A DNA stretch of 39,341 bases. Source: Actinomycetes bacterium (GTDB lineage: Bacteria; Actinomycetota; Acidimicrobiia; Acidimicrobiales; JAAEMS01). The DNA is taken from the NCBI GenBank assembly GCA_024225275.1, contig JAAEMS010000230.1, positions 1 to 39,341 on the forward strand, written 5' to 3'. The notes beneath the pieces are model-generated. The model saw only the letters and a list, made by a program, of their open reading frames with translations, had not been told where the DNA came from and did not search any database. Positions 8,607 to 16,659 of the stretch are shown here, in pieces (the first letter of the stretch is position 1; every line of letters starts with the position of its first letter). A program made the translations under genes and the position numbers.

Positions 8607-8884
8607 TCATCGGCCGATAGGTCGTTGAGCAATGACCCGTCGTCGGCCGTCGGAGGGATCGGGCCGGTTGGTCACCAGGCCCTGCTTCTCGAGACCGGTC
8701 CTCACTCCGGTGACCGTGCCGGGGGTGAGACCGAGCTCGGCGGCCAGACGGGTGGAGTCCGTCTCGCCAACACCCACAACACCCACAACACCGAATACGA
8801 GCTCCACGAGAGCTCTCGGTGGTCGAAGACGTCACGTTCGGCCTCGGCCTGTTTGAGGGCTTCTGGGTGGTACTCGTGTGGCAC
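8607..8884 (-). pseudogene. Broken MarR-family regulator (frameshifted and 3'-truncated)
   Basis: Two minus-strand frames join into one MarR N-terminal half. From GTG 8884 the frame reads MPHEYHPEALKQ, ERDVFDHRELSWSSYSVLW, VLWV. The next frame continues with GETDSTRLAAELGLTPGTVTG, then GLEKQGLVTNRPDPSDGRRR, which is the recognition helix and wing. The switch lies in a 9-bp tandem repeat (AACACCCAC units, plus strand 8769-8792), where restoring one base would rejoin the frames. Reading stops at 8607, just past the wing, so the C-terminal dimerisation helices are missing. The end lies 10 bases from the stop of the convergent matB gene, as if a deletion joined them. A matching dyad operator lies next to its start (8887-8909). 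I infer a MarR repressor that once controlled the P450 gene at 8938 and is now inactive, unless the frameshift is an assembly error. Confidence 0.7.
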
Positions 8885-8886
8885 CC

Positions 8887-8909
8887 AATCGAAATTGGTA
8901 ATTTCGATT
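8887..8909. promoter_or_regulatory. Perfect 10-bp dyad, likely MarR-type operator
   Basis: AATCGAAATT (8887-8896), spacer GGT, and AATTTCGATT (8900-8909) form a perfect inverted repeat. It is AT-rich in an otherwise very GC-rich region. It lies between the broken MarR gene (start 8884, minus strand) and the P450 gene (start 8938, plus strand). Length, spacing and position fit the family's habit of binding a 20-23 bp dyad in its own divergent promoter. The site looks intact although the regulator is broken. Confidence 0.7.
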
Positions 8910-8937
8910 CGCTACCGAACGAAGGAGAGCCCTGAGC

Positions 8938-10188
8938 ATGGCCTCGACCAGCCTCGACCAGCCTGACGTCACCACCCCGTCTCTGTACCTCGACGGAATT
9001 CCCCACGACCGTTTCGCCAAGATGCGGAATGCGCCGGGCCTCACCTGGCATCCCTACGAGGCCTCGGGCTTCTGGGCGGTCACGCGACACGCCGACATCA
9101 AGGAGTGCTCCAAGCGCAGCGAGGACTTCTCGTCGGGTATCGGCCACACCAACCTCTGGGATCTCGAAGCCGACGCCCTCGAGGCCCGGCGTTCCATCCT
9201 CGACATGGACGCACCGGAGCACACCCGCCTGCGCCGCCTGCTGGCCAAGGCCTTCACCCCCAAGGCCATCCGGGTGTGGGAGGACCTCACCCGCGAGATC
9301 GCCGCCGAACTCCTCGACGACTACCTCGAGGCCGGAGGGGGCGACTGGGTCGAGATGGTCGCCGCTCCCCTACCCATCCGGGTCATCCTCAACATCCTCG
9401 GCGTGCCCGTCGAGGATGCCGACTTCCTGGTTGAGCTCTCGAACTACATCATCGAGGGCACCAGCGACCAGATGTCCCTGGCCCCCGACGCCTACGGCAA
9501 TACCACCGAGCTTCGACTCCTGCCCTTCGCCAGCCCGGCCAGCCACGCCCTGTTCGAGTACGGCGAGAGGATCGCCGATGAACGGCGGGCCGAACCCCGC
9601 GAAGACATGGTCACCCTCCTGGTCCAGCTCGAGGACGAGGGCGGCAAGATGTCACACAACGAGTTCAAGAACCTGTTCCACGCCCTGATCCTGGCCGGCA
9701 ACGAGACCACCCGTACCGCCATCACCCACGGCGCCATGGCCTTCACCGACCACCCCGACCAATGGCAGCGTCTCGTGGACGACCCCCACCTCCTCTACCA
9801 GGGCGTTGAGGAGGTCCTGAGGTGGGGGACCCCCCTCATACACATGAGGCGCACCGCGGCTGTCGACACCGAGTTGGGAGGCACCCAGATCGCCAAGGGC
9901 GACAAGGTCGTCATGTGGTATTCCTCATCGAATCGCGATGACACGGTGTTCGAGGATCCGTTCACCTTCGACGTCGGTCGAGACGACAACGACCACCAGG
10001 CCTTCGGGGGTGGTGGCCCCCACTTCTGTCTGGGTGCCTTCCTGGCCCGCATGGAGATCACCGTCTTGCTCGAGGAGATGATGGCTCGGAACATGTCCTT
10101 CGACTCGAGGGGCGAACCCCAGCGGGCCTCCTCGAACTTCGTCCATGGCATTCTGTCGCTGGATTTGGAGGTGAGCAGTCTTGACTGA
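8938..10188 (+). CDS. Cytochrome P450 (bacterial, CYP125/CYP142-like group)
   Basis: A 416-aa soluble P450. The I-helix oxygen-binding motif is LILAGNETTR, the K-helix ExxR is EEVLR followed by WGTPLIHMRRTA, and the haem-binding loop is FGGGGPHFCLGAF with the thiolate Cys at residue 364. The helix I to haem region resembles the CYP125/CYP142/CYP124 set that oxidises the ends of sterol side chains and branched fatty acyl chains; this resemblance is from memory. GGAG sits just before the ATG at 8938. The first codons contain a tandem CCTCGACCAG duplication. The next gene encodes a ferredoxin overlapping its stop, a natural electron donor. A dyad operator lies upstream. The substrate is probably a hydrophobic chain or sterol-like compound, which is inference. 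Confidence 0.88.
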   Translation: MASTSLDQPDVTTPSLYLDGIPHDRFAKMRNAPGLTWHPYEASGFWAVTRHADIKECSKRSEDFSSGIGHTNLWDLEADALEARRSILDMDAPEHTRLRRLLAKAFTPKAIRVWEDLTREIAAELLDDYLEAGGGDWVEMVAAPLPIRVILNILGVPVEDADFLVELSNYIIEGTSDQMSLAPDAYGNTTELRLLPFASPASHALFEYGERIADERRAEPREDMVTLLVQLEDEGGKMSHNEFKNLFHALILAGNETTRTAITHGAMAFTDHPDQWQRLVDDPHLLYQGVEEVLRWGTPLIHMRRTAAVDTELGGTQIAKGDKVVMWYSSSNRDDTVFEDPFTFDVGRDDNDHQAFGGGGPHFCLGAFLARMEITVLLEEMMARNMSFDSRGEPQRASSNFVHGILSLDLEVSSLD

Positions 10189-10390
10189 CGACTTGGTGAA
10201 GGTGAAGATCGACGAAGAGGTGTGCCTGGGAGTCGGGCAGTGCGAGCTACTCGAACCCGAGGTATTCGAGTTCGACGACGGCGAAGGCATGTCCTATGTG
10301 ATCGGCGAGGGCTGCCTACCTCGGGCCCGAGCCAAGATCGCAGTCGACCGCTGCCCCAGCAGCGCCATATCCATCCGCGAGACCGCTTGA
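10181..10390 (+). CDS. 3Fe-4S ferredoxin (P450 redox partner)
   Basis: A 69-aa single-cluster ferredoxin. Cluster cysteines are C15 and C21 in CLGVGQC and C58 in CPSSAI. The position that would bind the fourth iron is Val18, the signature of a [3Fe-4S] rather than [4Fe-4S] cluster. The LEPEVFEFDD segment is typical of actinobacterial P450 ferredoxins. The TTG start at 10181 overlaps the P450 stop (10186-10188), so the pair is translationally coupled. The protein would carry single electrons from a reductase, not in this window, to the P450. An extra cysteine, C45, is not part of the usual pattern. Confidence 0.88.
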   Translation: MTDDLVKVKIDEEVCLGVGQCELLEPEVFEFDDGEGMSYVIGEGCLPRARAKIAVDRCPSSAISIRETA

Positions 10391-10393
10391 GAT

Positions 10394-10429
10394 AGGGGTC
10401 AGACCCCTGGCGCCCGACCCCTGGCGCCC
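10394..10429. terminator. Palindrome and tandem 14-bp repeat at the ferredoxin/TetR convergence
   Basis: AGGGGTC-A-GACCCCT (10394-10408) is a 7-bp-arm palindrome placed 3 bases after the ferredoxin stop. It overlaps two tandem copies of GACCCCTGGCGCCC (10402-10415 and 10416-10429). The converging TetR gene ends inside this element, at 10399. The short stem could act as a bidirectional terminator without a U-tract. The AGGGGTC/GACCCCT palindrome is of a kind that recurs between genes in GC-rich genomes, so it may be a dispersed repeat. Confidence 0.4.
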
Positions 10430-10992
10430 AGGCCGCTCCACGCCAGGTCGAAGAACTGGTCGACCCCGGCCATGGTGATGGGGGCGCCTCCTGTCACCAA
10501 TCCTGTCAATACACCGCCGTACAGTAGGTCTACAGCGACATGGAGGTCGACGTCTGGTGCGATCTCGCCGCGCTCGACGCCCACCCGAAGCGAGACCATA
10601 GTTCTCGCTTTGCGGGGACCGAGAACCCGGTTCTCGAGTTGGCGGGCGACGTCGGCGTCGACCTGGGCCTCGGCCACCAATTCCCGTACGACGGCTCCCC
10701 ACTTCGACGACAACAACAGTCCGGCCCGCCTCAGGTCGTCGCGGACCGCGGCACGGGCCGAAACCCAATGATCACGCGGGTTTCCAAGGTCCAGAACCTC
10801 GTCCAGGGAATCGAGGACAACTGCCGAGCGGGTAGGCCACCACCGATAGATCGTCTGCTTGCCGACCCTTGCCTCGGCCGCGATCCGGTTGACCGTCACT
10901 TGGCCAGGACCGTGCTCGGCGATCAGCTCGCGGGTCGCCCGCAGAATCCGCTCCTTGGCATCGAGATCCCGCTTGGGCCCTGGTGTCGCCAT
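10399..10992 (-). CDS. TetR/AcrR-family transcriptional regulator
   Basis: A 197-aa repressor. The N-terminal helix-turn-helix spans about 13-60: KERILRATRELIAEHG, VTVNRIAAEARVGKQTIYRWW. The pattern ends in the TIYRWWPTR typical of the TetR C16-type subgroup. The C-terminal two thirds is helical and carries the ligand pocket (LLYGGVLTGLVTGGAPI near the end fits the subgroup). It converges on the P450-ferredoxin unit and ends within a short repeat. Its likely targets are its own promoter and neighbours, but no dyad is obvious in the 39-base gap before the arginase-like gene. Ligand unknown. Confidence 0.88.
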   Translation of the reverse strand: MATPGPKRDLDAKERILRATRELIAEHGPGQVTVNRIAAEARVGKQTIYRWWPTRSAVVLDSLDEVLDLGNPRDHWVSARAAVRDDLRRAGLLLSSKWGAVVRELVAEAQVDADVARQLENRVLGPRKARTMVSLRVGVERGEIAPDVDLHVAVDLLYGGVLTGLVTGGAPITMAGVDQFFDLAWSGLGARGRAPGV

Positions 10993-11031
10993 ACCGGGGA
11001 GCCTATCCGGTATTCCGAGAACGCGGGTCTC

Positions 11032-11748
11032 CTATTCACCCAACAGCCGGGGGTCAGCCCGACCAGCCACCTGATGGACCAGACCCACCACCTGGCGGGT
11101 GGTGAGACCACCCGGTTCATGATGGGAGACGCCTGGAGCATGGGACGGGTCCAGGCCGTCGACGTCAGTTGACAGGTAGGTATCGCCGGTGACCTCGGCC
11201 AAATCGCCGTCCCAGGTGGCCGCGGTATGGATCTCGACCCCGAACCGGTCTGCCTCCTCCTGCTGGTGGGCGGTCAGACAACGGATTCCCACCTGGACCA
11301 GGCGCGACGCATGGCCGGCCTCCATGATCCGGGCGAACGGGCAGGCGTGGCTCAGTGGGTTGCCGTCGAGGTCGTCGTAGAGGTCGGGATGAGCGTCGAC
11401 ATGGACGATCGTGATGTCGCGGTATCGCGTCGCCAGCTCCGCCAGCAGGGGCACCGTGACGAAATGGTCACCGCCGATGGCCACAATCGGGCATTTCAGG
11501 CCCCCTACGGCCCCTCTGATGGCCCTCTGGGCCCCTTCCGGGTCGTCGGGCACCTCGAGATCGCCTGCGTCGGTCCACCCGCCGAGCCCGGGATCGAGGT
11601 CTGCTCCCAGCTCAGTAGTCCAGTTGCCCGATCCGCGGTACAGGACCCGGCGCACCGCGTCGGGGGCCAGGGCCGGACCCCGCATGAACGACGAGGACCC
11701 GTCGTAGGGCAGGCCCAGGAGAATGGGGTCCAGCTCGACAGCGCCCAT
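11032..11748 (-). CDS. Arginase/agmatinase-family ureohydrolase, apparently 3'-truncated
   Basis: A 238-aa member of the Mn-dependent ureohydrolases (arginase, agmatinase, formiminoglutamase, guanidino-acid hydrolases). Metal motifs are present: AIGGDHFVT, VHVDAHPDLYD, and STDVDGLDPSHAPGV. The N-terminal segment (LLGLPYDGSSSFMRGPALAP) is of agmatinase type. The family is normally ~290-320 aa. Here the protein ends shortly after GLTTRQVVGLVHQ, so the last strand and helix, with the conserved Glu of the V-E-x-N-P motif, are missing. I could not find that part in another frame downstream. The ATG at 11748 overlaps the stop of the upstream aminotransferase by one base (TGATG), so they were one operon. 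Activity is doubtful. Confidence 0.7.
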   Translation of the reverse strand: MGAVELDPILLGLPYDGSSSFMRGPALAPDAVRRVLYRGSGNWTTELGADLDPGLGGWTDAGDLEVPDDPEGAQRAIRGAVGGLKCPIVAIGGDHFVTVPLLAELATRYRDITIVHVDAHPDLYDDLDGNPLSHACPFARIMEAGHASRLVQVGIRCLTAHQQEEADRFGVEIHTAATWDGDLAEVTGDTYLSTDVDGLDPSHAPGVSHHEPGGLTTRQVVGLVHQVAGRADPRLLGE

Positions 11749-12866
11749 CAGGCTCTGTTCACGGCCCGAACAAGCTGCTCAATCGCCTGTTCGATGGTGG
11801 ATGGAGGCACAGCGATCGTCACACGGGCGAACCCGGCACCTTCGCGACCGAACCAATGGCCGGGGCTGACCGCCATCCCCGCCTCGGATGCCAACCACCT
11901 CGCCACCTCGGGCACATCCAGCCCGAGGCCCCTCAGGTCCAGCCACGCAAGGTAGGTCCCCTGGGTTTCCACCAGACTCACAGGCTCCGGGAGCCGTTCG
12001 CGAAGCATGGCTACTGTTCTCCGCCAGCAGAAGGACGAACTGGTCGAACCACTCCCCTCCCTGCTGGTGTGCGGCCTCGAAAGCAGCCAGTCCGAAGACA
12101 TTGTTGCGGGTCAGGTGGAGCTGTGAGCTCCGGCTCTGGAAGGCCCCGGCGACCCCCTCGTCGCTGGTGATGAGCAGGGTTTCACACACCCCGGCGAGGC
12201 CGAAGGTCTTGATGGGTCCGTGGGTGGCGGCGCGGGCGAAGGGCACGAACTGGTGACCGGGCATCATGATGTCGGCGTGGATCTCGTCCGCCACCACGAA
12301 GACGTCGTTCTCGGCACAGATGGTTGCCACCGTGGCCAGCTCGTCGTAGGTCCAGACCCGGCCGACGGGGTTGTGGGGGCTGCACAGGATGAGGACACGA
12401 TTGCGCGGATCGGAGGCTGTGGCTGCGAGGCCGTCGAAATCGATGCGGTACCTGTCGGACTCGAACAACAGGGCGTTGCGGGCCACCGTCCTCCCACTCG
12501 ACGCGACAAGGGCCTTGAAGTCGGTGAAAACCGGCGGTTGCAGGATGACTCCGTCGCCCGGTTGGGTGAGTTCCTGAATGAGGATCCCGATCGACGTGCC
12601 GATGCTGGGGCTCACCAGGGTCTGGAGTCCGGCTTCATCCCATCCGTGCCGGCCCGCCATCCAGGTCCAGAACGAGTCGATAACGCGGGACGGGCGGGTC
12701 TCATAGCCGTACCAGCCCTCGGCGGCCCGACTTCTGAGGGCGTCGACTACCGGCGGAGCCAGGTCGACGCCCGGTTCAGCGATCCACAGCGGAAGGACCC
12801 TTCAGCCCTACCGAAATGACTCTCGAGGGTCCCGGTATCGGTGCCCTGTCGTTGCTCTGCGCTCAC
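11748..12866 (-). pseudogene. MalY/PatB-type PLP C-S lyase/aminotransferase with two frameshifts
   Basis: Three frames combine into one class I/II PLP enzyme of cystathionine beta-lyase type. Part 1, from GTG 12866 with GGGGAG upstream, runs to about 12800 and reads ESHFGRAEG. Part 2 (about 12798 to 12018) begins VLPLWIAEPGVDLAPPVV and contains LCSPHNPVGRVW and VVADEIHADIMMPGH, with the expected PLP contacts. The region after FGLAGVCETLLIT is where the Schiff-base lysine (S-x-x-K-x-F-x-L) should sit. I see GPIKTFGLAG, which supplies it. Part 3 (about 12018 to 11748) reads TVAMLRERLPEP to IEQLVRAVNRA. The first switch is at a GGG run (one missing G would explain it); the second needs one extra base removed. 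The two shifts cancel, so either the gene is dead or the assembly has indel errors. It is coupled to the arginase-like gene. Confidence 0.75.
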
Positions 12867-12979
12867 TGCTCTCCCCTGCTCTCTCGGCCCTAGTTGGTTG
12901 GCTCCCCCTACAGACCGAATTACAACGAAGGTATGCGCGTCGCGGTCGAGGTCTGGGGTGCAGGTCTTCCTACCATCAC

Positions 12980-12992
12980 CCTCACCGTGAGG
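12980..12992. promoter_or_regulatory. Short palindrome in the promoter region of the molybdenum hydroxylase gene
   Basis: CCTCAC-C-GTGAGG lies about 73 bases before the ATG at 13065, in the 198-base gap divergent from the aminotransferase. The arms are 6 bp around one base. It could be an operator half or chance; no regulator is assigned to it. Confidence 0.25.
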
Positions 12993-13064
12993 CGGACCGG
13001 CGCCACTGAGTCGGCCCGATAGCCTCAGCTCGAATCACTCGTCGGACACCTAGCGAGGTCATAC

Positions 13065-15359
13065 ATGAGCATCCTGGGCACGCGCGTCTTCCGAGTGGAG
13101 GACCCCGACCTCCTGACCGTCGGCGGCAAATACGTCGATGATCTGGCTCCGGCCGACGCGGTGCACGCCACCTTCGTCCGCTCGGAGATGGCTCATGGCC
13201 GCCTCGGAGCCATCGACACCTCCGAGGCGGCTATGGCCCCCGGCGTGATCGGTGTCTACACCGCCGCCGACCTGGAGCTCGCGGCTGTTCCCCCCGGCAT
13301 GCCCATGCTCAACCAGGACATGAAACGTTCGTGGCTGGCCGCTGACCGGGTGCGGTACGTGGGTGAGCCCTTCGCCGTGGTCGTATCCACCACCCGCGAG
13401 ACCGGTGTCGACGCCGCAGGATTGGTTTTCGCTGACTATGAGCCGCTTCCCGCGGTGGTTTCACCAGCCGATGCTGTGAAGGACGAGACCATCCTCTACC
13501 CCGAAGCCGGCACCAACGTCGCCTTCGCCGTGCCCACTGGCAGCGACGACTCGTACTTCGACGGATGTGACGTCACCGTCAGCCTCCAGTTCCGCAACCA
13601 GCGCCTCGCCCCCTGTCCCCTCGAGCCCCGCGCCACCGTGGCCCGCTGGGAGGCAATGGAGGACGGCCGCGAGCACCTGACCCAATGGTCGAGCACCCAG
13701 AACGCTCACGGCACCCGCGATGCCCTGGCCGCAGCAATGGAGGTCGAGACCGATCAGGTCAGAGTCATCTGCCCCGATGTGGGTGGCGGTTTCGGAGCCA
13801 AGAACGGCAGCTACGCCGAAGACCTGGTGGTGAGCCTGCTGGCTCGCAAGCTCGGCCAGCCGGTCCGGTGGGCCGAGACCCGGTCGGAGAGCATGCTGGG
13901 GTTGGTCCACGGCCGCGGCATGGACTTCGACGCCACCATCGGGGGAACCCGCGACGGTCGTATCACTGCATACCGTTGTCACGCCACCCAGGACGCCGGC
14001 GCCCACGCGACCATCGGTGCCGTCCTTCCCTTCATCGCCCGGACCGTGGCCTGTGGCGTCTACGACATCGAAAGGGCCGACTTCTTCGCTACCTCGGTCG
14101 TCACCAACACCGTTCCCGTGGGTGCGTACCGGGGCGCCGGTCGACCCGAGGCGGCGGCCGCCATCGAGCGGATGATCGAGGCCTATGCGGCCGAAGTCGG
14201 CATCGATCCCGTCGAGGTGCGACGAAAGAACTTCGTCAAGCCCGACTCGTTCCCGTTCACCACGCCCACGGGCGCCAACATGGACTCCGGCGAGTACGAC
14301 GCCGCCATGCAGGCGGTCATGGACCATGTCGACTACCCCGGTCTCCGGGCCGAGCAGGAGAGGCGCCGCCACGACTCCTCCGCCCCCCTGTTGGGGCTGG
14401 GCTGGTCGGCGTACGTCGAGATCGCCAATCCCATGGGTAACCCCGAGTTCGGCAGCATCGAGGTGCGGCCCGATGGCTCGGCGGTGGTCCTCACCGGTTC
14501 GTCGGCCCACGGCCAGGGCCACCACACCGCTTTCGCCCAGGTGGCCAGCGACATGACCGGCATCCCGTTCGACCGCATCGAGGTTCGTCACGGTGATACC
14601 GACGAGGTGCCCCGGGGGGGCGGAACCGGCGGCTCGAAGTCGCTCCAGGTGGGTGGTAGCGCCGTACTACAGGCCAGCGAGGCCGCCGTCGCCCAGGCCA
14701 AGGATCTGGCCGCCAACCTCCTCGAAGCCGATCCGGCCGACATCGTTCTCGATACGGCGGCCGGCACCTTCGCGGTGACCGGTACACCAGCCATCAATGT
14801 GAGCTGGGCCGACGTGGCAGGCCGCGCTCATGAAGACCAGGGCACGAACCTGCTGGCCACCGCCGATTTCGACCCTGGGGCTCCCACCTTCCCCTTCGGA
14901 GCCCACCTCTCGGTGGTCCAGATCGACCGGGACACCGGCGAGGTCACGGTGCTGCGCCACATCAGCTGCGATGATGCGGGAACCATGGTGAATCCCCTCC
15001 TCGTCGAGGGACAGGTTCACGGCGGTGTGGCCTCGGGTATCGCCCAGGCCCTCATCGAGGAGTTCCACTACGACCCGAACGGCAACCCCATCACCGCCAA
15101 CTTCATGGACTACGGCCTGGTGTCGGCGGCCGAGCTCCCGAGCTTCGAGCGCATCGCCCAGGAGACGCCCACACCCCGGAACCCGCTGGGGGCCAAGGGC
15201 ATCGGCGAGTCAGGCACGATCGGTGCCACCCCGGCGGTGCAGAACGCGGTGATTGACGCGCTGGCCCACCTCGGTGTCCGCCATGTGGATATCCCCACCA
15301 CCCCCGAACGGGTTTGGCAGATCATGACCGAGGCCGAGGAAGTCGGCCACAACGCCTGA
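13065..15359 (+). CDS. Xanthine dehydrogenase-family molybdopterin-binding subunit (Form II CoxL-like)
   Basis: A 764-aa large subunit of the molybdenum hydroxylase family (aldehyde, xanthine, CO, nicotinate and aryl hydroxylases). It shows the a/b-hammerhead domain at the N-terminus (FRVEDPDLLTVGGKYVDD), the molybdopterin contacts DVGGGFGAKNG, GAYRGAGRPEA and GGTGGSKSLQVGG, and the C-terminal GAKGIGESGTIGATPAVQNA with the active-site Glu in GIGESG. The loop AYRGAGR is the Form II signature; true CO dehydrogenases (Form I) have AYxCSFR. This is therefore not a carboxydotroph CO oxidiser in the strict sense. The partner FAD and 2Fe-2S subunits are absent on both sides, so it must use subunits encoded elsewhere. 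Substrate unknown, likely an aldehyde, N-heterocycle or acyl compound. Confidence 0.88.
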   Translation: MSILGTRVFRVEDPDLLTVGGKYVDDLAPADAVHATFVRSEMAHGRLGAIDTSEAAMAPGVIGVYTAADLELAAVPPGMPMLNQDMKRSWLAADRVRYVGEPFAVVVSTTRETGVDAAGLVFADYEPLPAVVSPADAVKDETILYPEAGTNVAFAVPTGSDDSYFDGCDVTVSLQFRNQRLAPCPLEPRATVARWEAMEDGREHLTQWSSTQNAHGTRDALAAAMEVETDQVRVICPDVGGGFGAKNGSYAEDLVVSLLARKLGQPVRWAETRSESMLGLVHGRGMDFDATIGGTRDGRITAYRCHATQDAGAHATIGAVLPFIARTVACGVYDIERADFFATSVVTNTVPVGAYRGAGRPEAAAAIERMIEAYAAEVGIDPVEVRRKNFVKPDSFPFTTPTGANMDSGEYDAAMQAVMDHVDYPGLRAEQERRRHDSSAPLLGLGWSAYVEIANPMGNPEFGSIEVRPDGSAVVLTGSSAHGQGHHTAFAQVASDMTGIPFDRIEVRHGDTDEVPRGGGTGGSKSLQVGGSAVLQASEAAVAQAKDLAANLLEADPADIVLDTAAGTFAVTGTPAINVSWADVAGRAHEDQGTNLLATADFDPGAPTFPFGAHLSVVQIDRDTGEVTVLRHISCDDAGTMVNPLLVEGQVHGGVASGIAQALIEEFHYDPNGNPITANFMDYGLVSAAELPSFERIAQETPTPRNPLGAKGIGESGTIGATPAVQNAVIDALAHLGVRHVDIPTTPERVWQIMTEAEEVGHNA

Positions 15360-15417
15360 CCCTTGCTGCGATCGCGGGTTCGGGGGACCGAATCGGTGAG
15401 AACGGCCGGCTTCCCGG

Positions 15418-16659
15418 TCAGTCGATGATGGCCTGATACGTGAGGGAGCGCATGTCGCGGTCGGGGAGCTGTACGCCGGTCATGTACTGGCTCATGAACA
15501 GGCCTACGAGCTCTTCGGCGGGATCGACGAAATAGTAGGTCTTGGCCGCTCCAGCCCAGCCGTACTCACCCACCGAGCCGGGCCCGGCGCTGGCCGCTAC
15601 GTCGAGCATCACCCGAGAGCCGAGCCCGAACCCCAGCCCGCCCTGCAGCCTCCCGACGAGCTCGAAGGGCATCAGATCCGCCGGAAGGTGGTTGGTGTGC
15701 ATGAGCTCGAGCGTCTTGCGACCAACCACACGCGTCCCGTCGAGCTCACCCCGGTTCAGCATCATCTGGGCGAACCGCATGTAGTCATCGGTCGTCGAGA
15801 AGAGCCCCAGCCCTCCTCGGGCCCAGACGCCGGGCGCACTGGTGGGGTAGGTGGCGGAGACGTCGATGCGTTCGTTGAAGCCACTCAACGCCGCCTCGAC
15901 GAGGGCGCTGGCGGTGTGGCCCTCGCCCACCAGGTCGGGTAGGCCGTACATGGCAGCCACTCGGTCGAGCTCAGAGTCGGCGACGCTGAACCCGGTGTCG
16001 GGCATGCCCAGGGGGTCGAAGATGCGCTCCTTCAGGAAATCACCGAGGGACTGGCCGGAGATCACCTCGATCAGTCGGGCCGCCACGTCGATACCGACGC
16101 TGTAATGCCAACGGGCCCCGGGCTGGGTGGCCAGGGGGATCTCGGCCAGGGTGTCGATGGCATCCTCGAGGGTCCGGGAGGCGTCGTTCATGATCCGGGC
16201 CTGGCGGTACATCTCGCCCACCGGGGTGTCCTCCATGAAGTCGTAGGTGAGTCCGCTGGTGTGGGTGAGTAGATCGCGGATCTCCATGGGCCGGGCCTGG
16301 GCCACCAGTGACCCGTCGGCTTCGAGGACCGGGGTGGCACCGAACGCGGGGAGGTATTGCGCCACCGGGTGTTCGAGCTGGAAGCGGGCCTCCTCGTGGA
16401 GGAGCATCAGGGCGGTACTGACGATGGGCTTGGTCATCGAGTAGATGCGGAAGATCGTGTCGGGCGTCATGGCCAGATCGGCCTCGCGGTCCCGATGCCC
16501 GACCTGCTCGGAATGGACGATCTGGCCCCGCCGGCTGATCATCGTGCTGGCCCCGGCGATCACTCCGTCGTCGACGTAGCACTGCATCACCGTGCCGATC
16601 CGGTCGAGGCGATCGGAGCTCATGCCCACGGCTTCAGGCCTGGTCGTATTGGTTGTCAT
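15418..16659 (-). CDS. Serine hydrolase, class C beta-lactamase/EstB type
   Basis: A 413-aa member of the beta-lactamase-related serine hydrolases (esterase EstB, D-aminopeptidase, penicillin-binding-like). The nucleophile motif SMTK gives S74 and K77, and the second motif is Y186 in HYSVG. The third, in place of KTG, lies near GWAGAAKTYYFVD. The segment LLTHTSGLTYDF is the usual pre-motif. There is no signal peptide, so it is likely a cytoplasmic esterase or amidase rather than an antibiotic resistance enzyme. Its ATG (16659) overlaps the TGA of the AhpD-like gene (ATGA), so it is the third gene of an operon with that protein and the amidohydrolase. The natural ester or amide substrate is unknown. 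Confidence 0.85.
   Translation of the reverse strand: MTTNTTRPEAVGMSSDRLDRIGTVMQCYVDDGVIAGASTMISRRGQIVHSEQVGHRDREADLAMTPDTIFRIYSMTKPIVSTALMLLHEEARFQLEHPVAQYLPAFGATPVLEADGSLVAQARPMEIRDLLTHTSGLTYDFMEDTPVGEMYRQARIMNDASRTLEDAIDTLAEIPLATQPGARWHYSVGIDVAARLIEVISGQSLGDFLKERIFDPLGMPDTGFSVADSELDRVAAMYGLPDLVGEGHTASALVEAALSGFNERIDVSATYPTSAPGVWARGGLGLFSTTDDYMRFAQMMLNRGELDGTRVVGRKTLELMHTNHLPADLMPFELVGRLQGGLGFGLGSRVMLDVAASAGPGSVGEYGWAGAAKTYYFVDPAEELVGLFMSQYMTGVQLPDRDMRSLTYQAIID

Noticed and set aside
8594..8620. ATGA-coupled micro-ORF (MTDVLIGR) at the end of matB as a truncated downstream gene
   Set aside because: Eight codons are too few to identify. The bases overlap the end of the MarR remnant, which explains them better.
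10394..10429. Tandem 14-bp repeat as a CRISPR or integration site
   Set aside because: Only two adjacent copies with no spacers; better explained as a terminator-type palindrome and local duplication.
13065..15359. Aerobic CO dehydrogenase (Form I CoxL)
   Set aside because: The active-site loop is AYRGAGR (Form II), not the Form I AYxCSFR, and coxM/coxS are absent.
15418..16659. Antibiotic-resistance beta-lactamase
   Set aside because: No signal peptide, and it sits in a catabolic operon. EstB-type esterase/peptidase homologues fit better.
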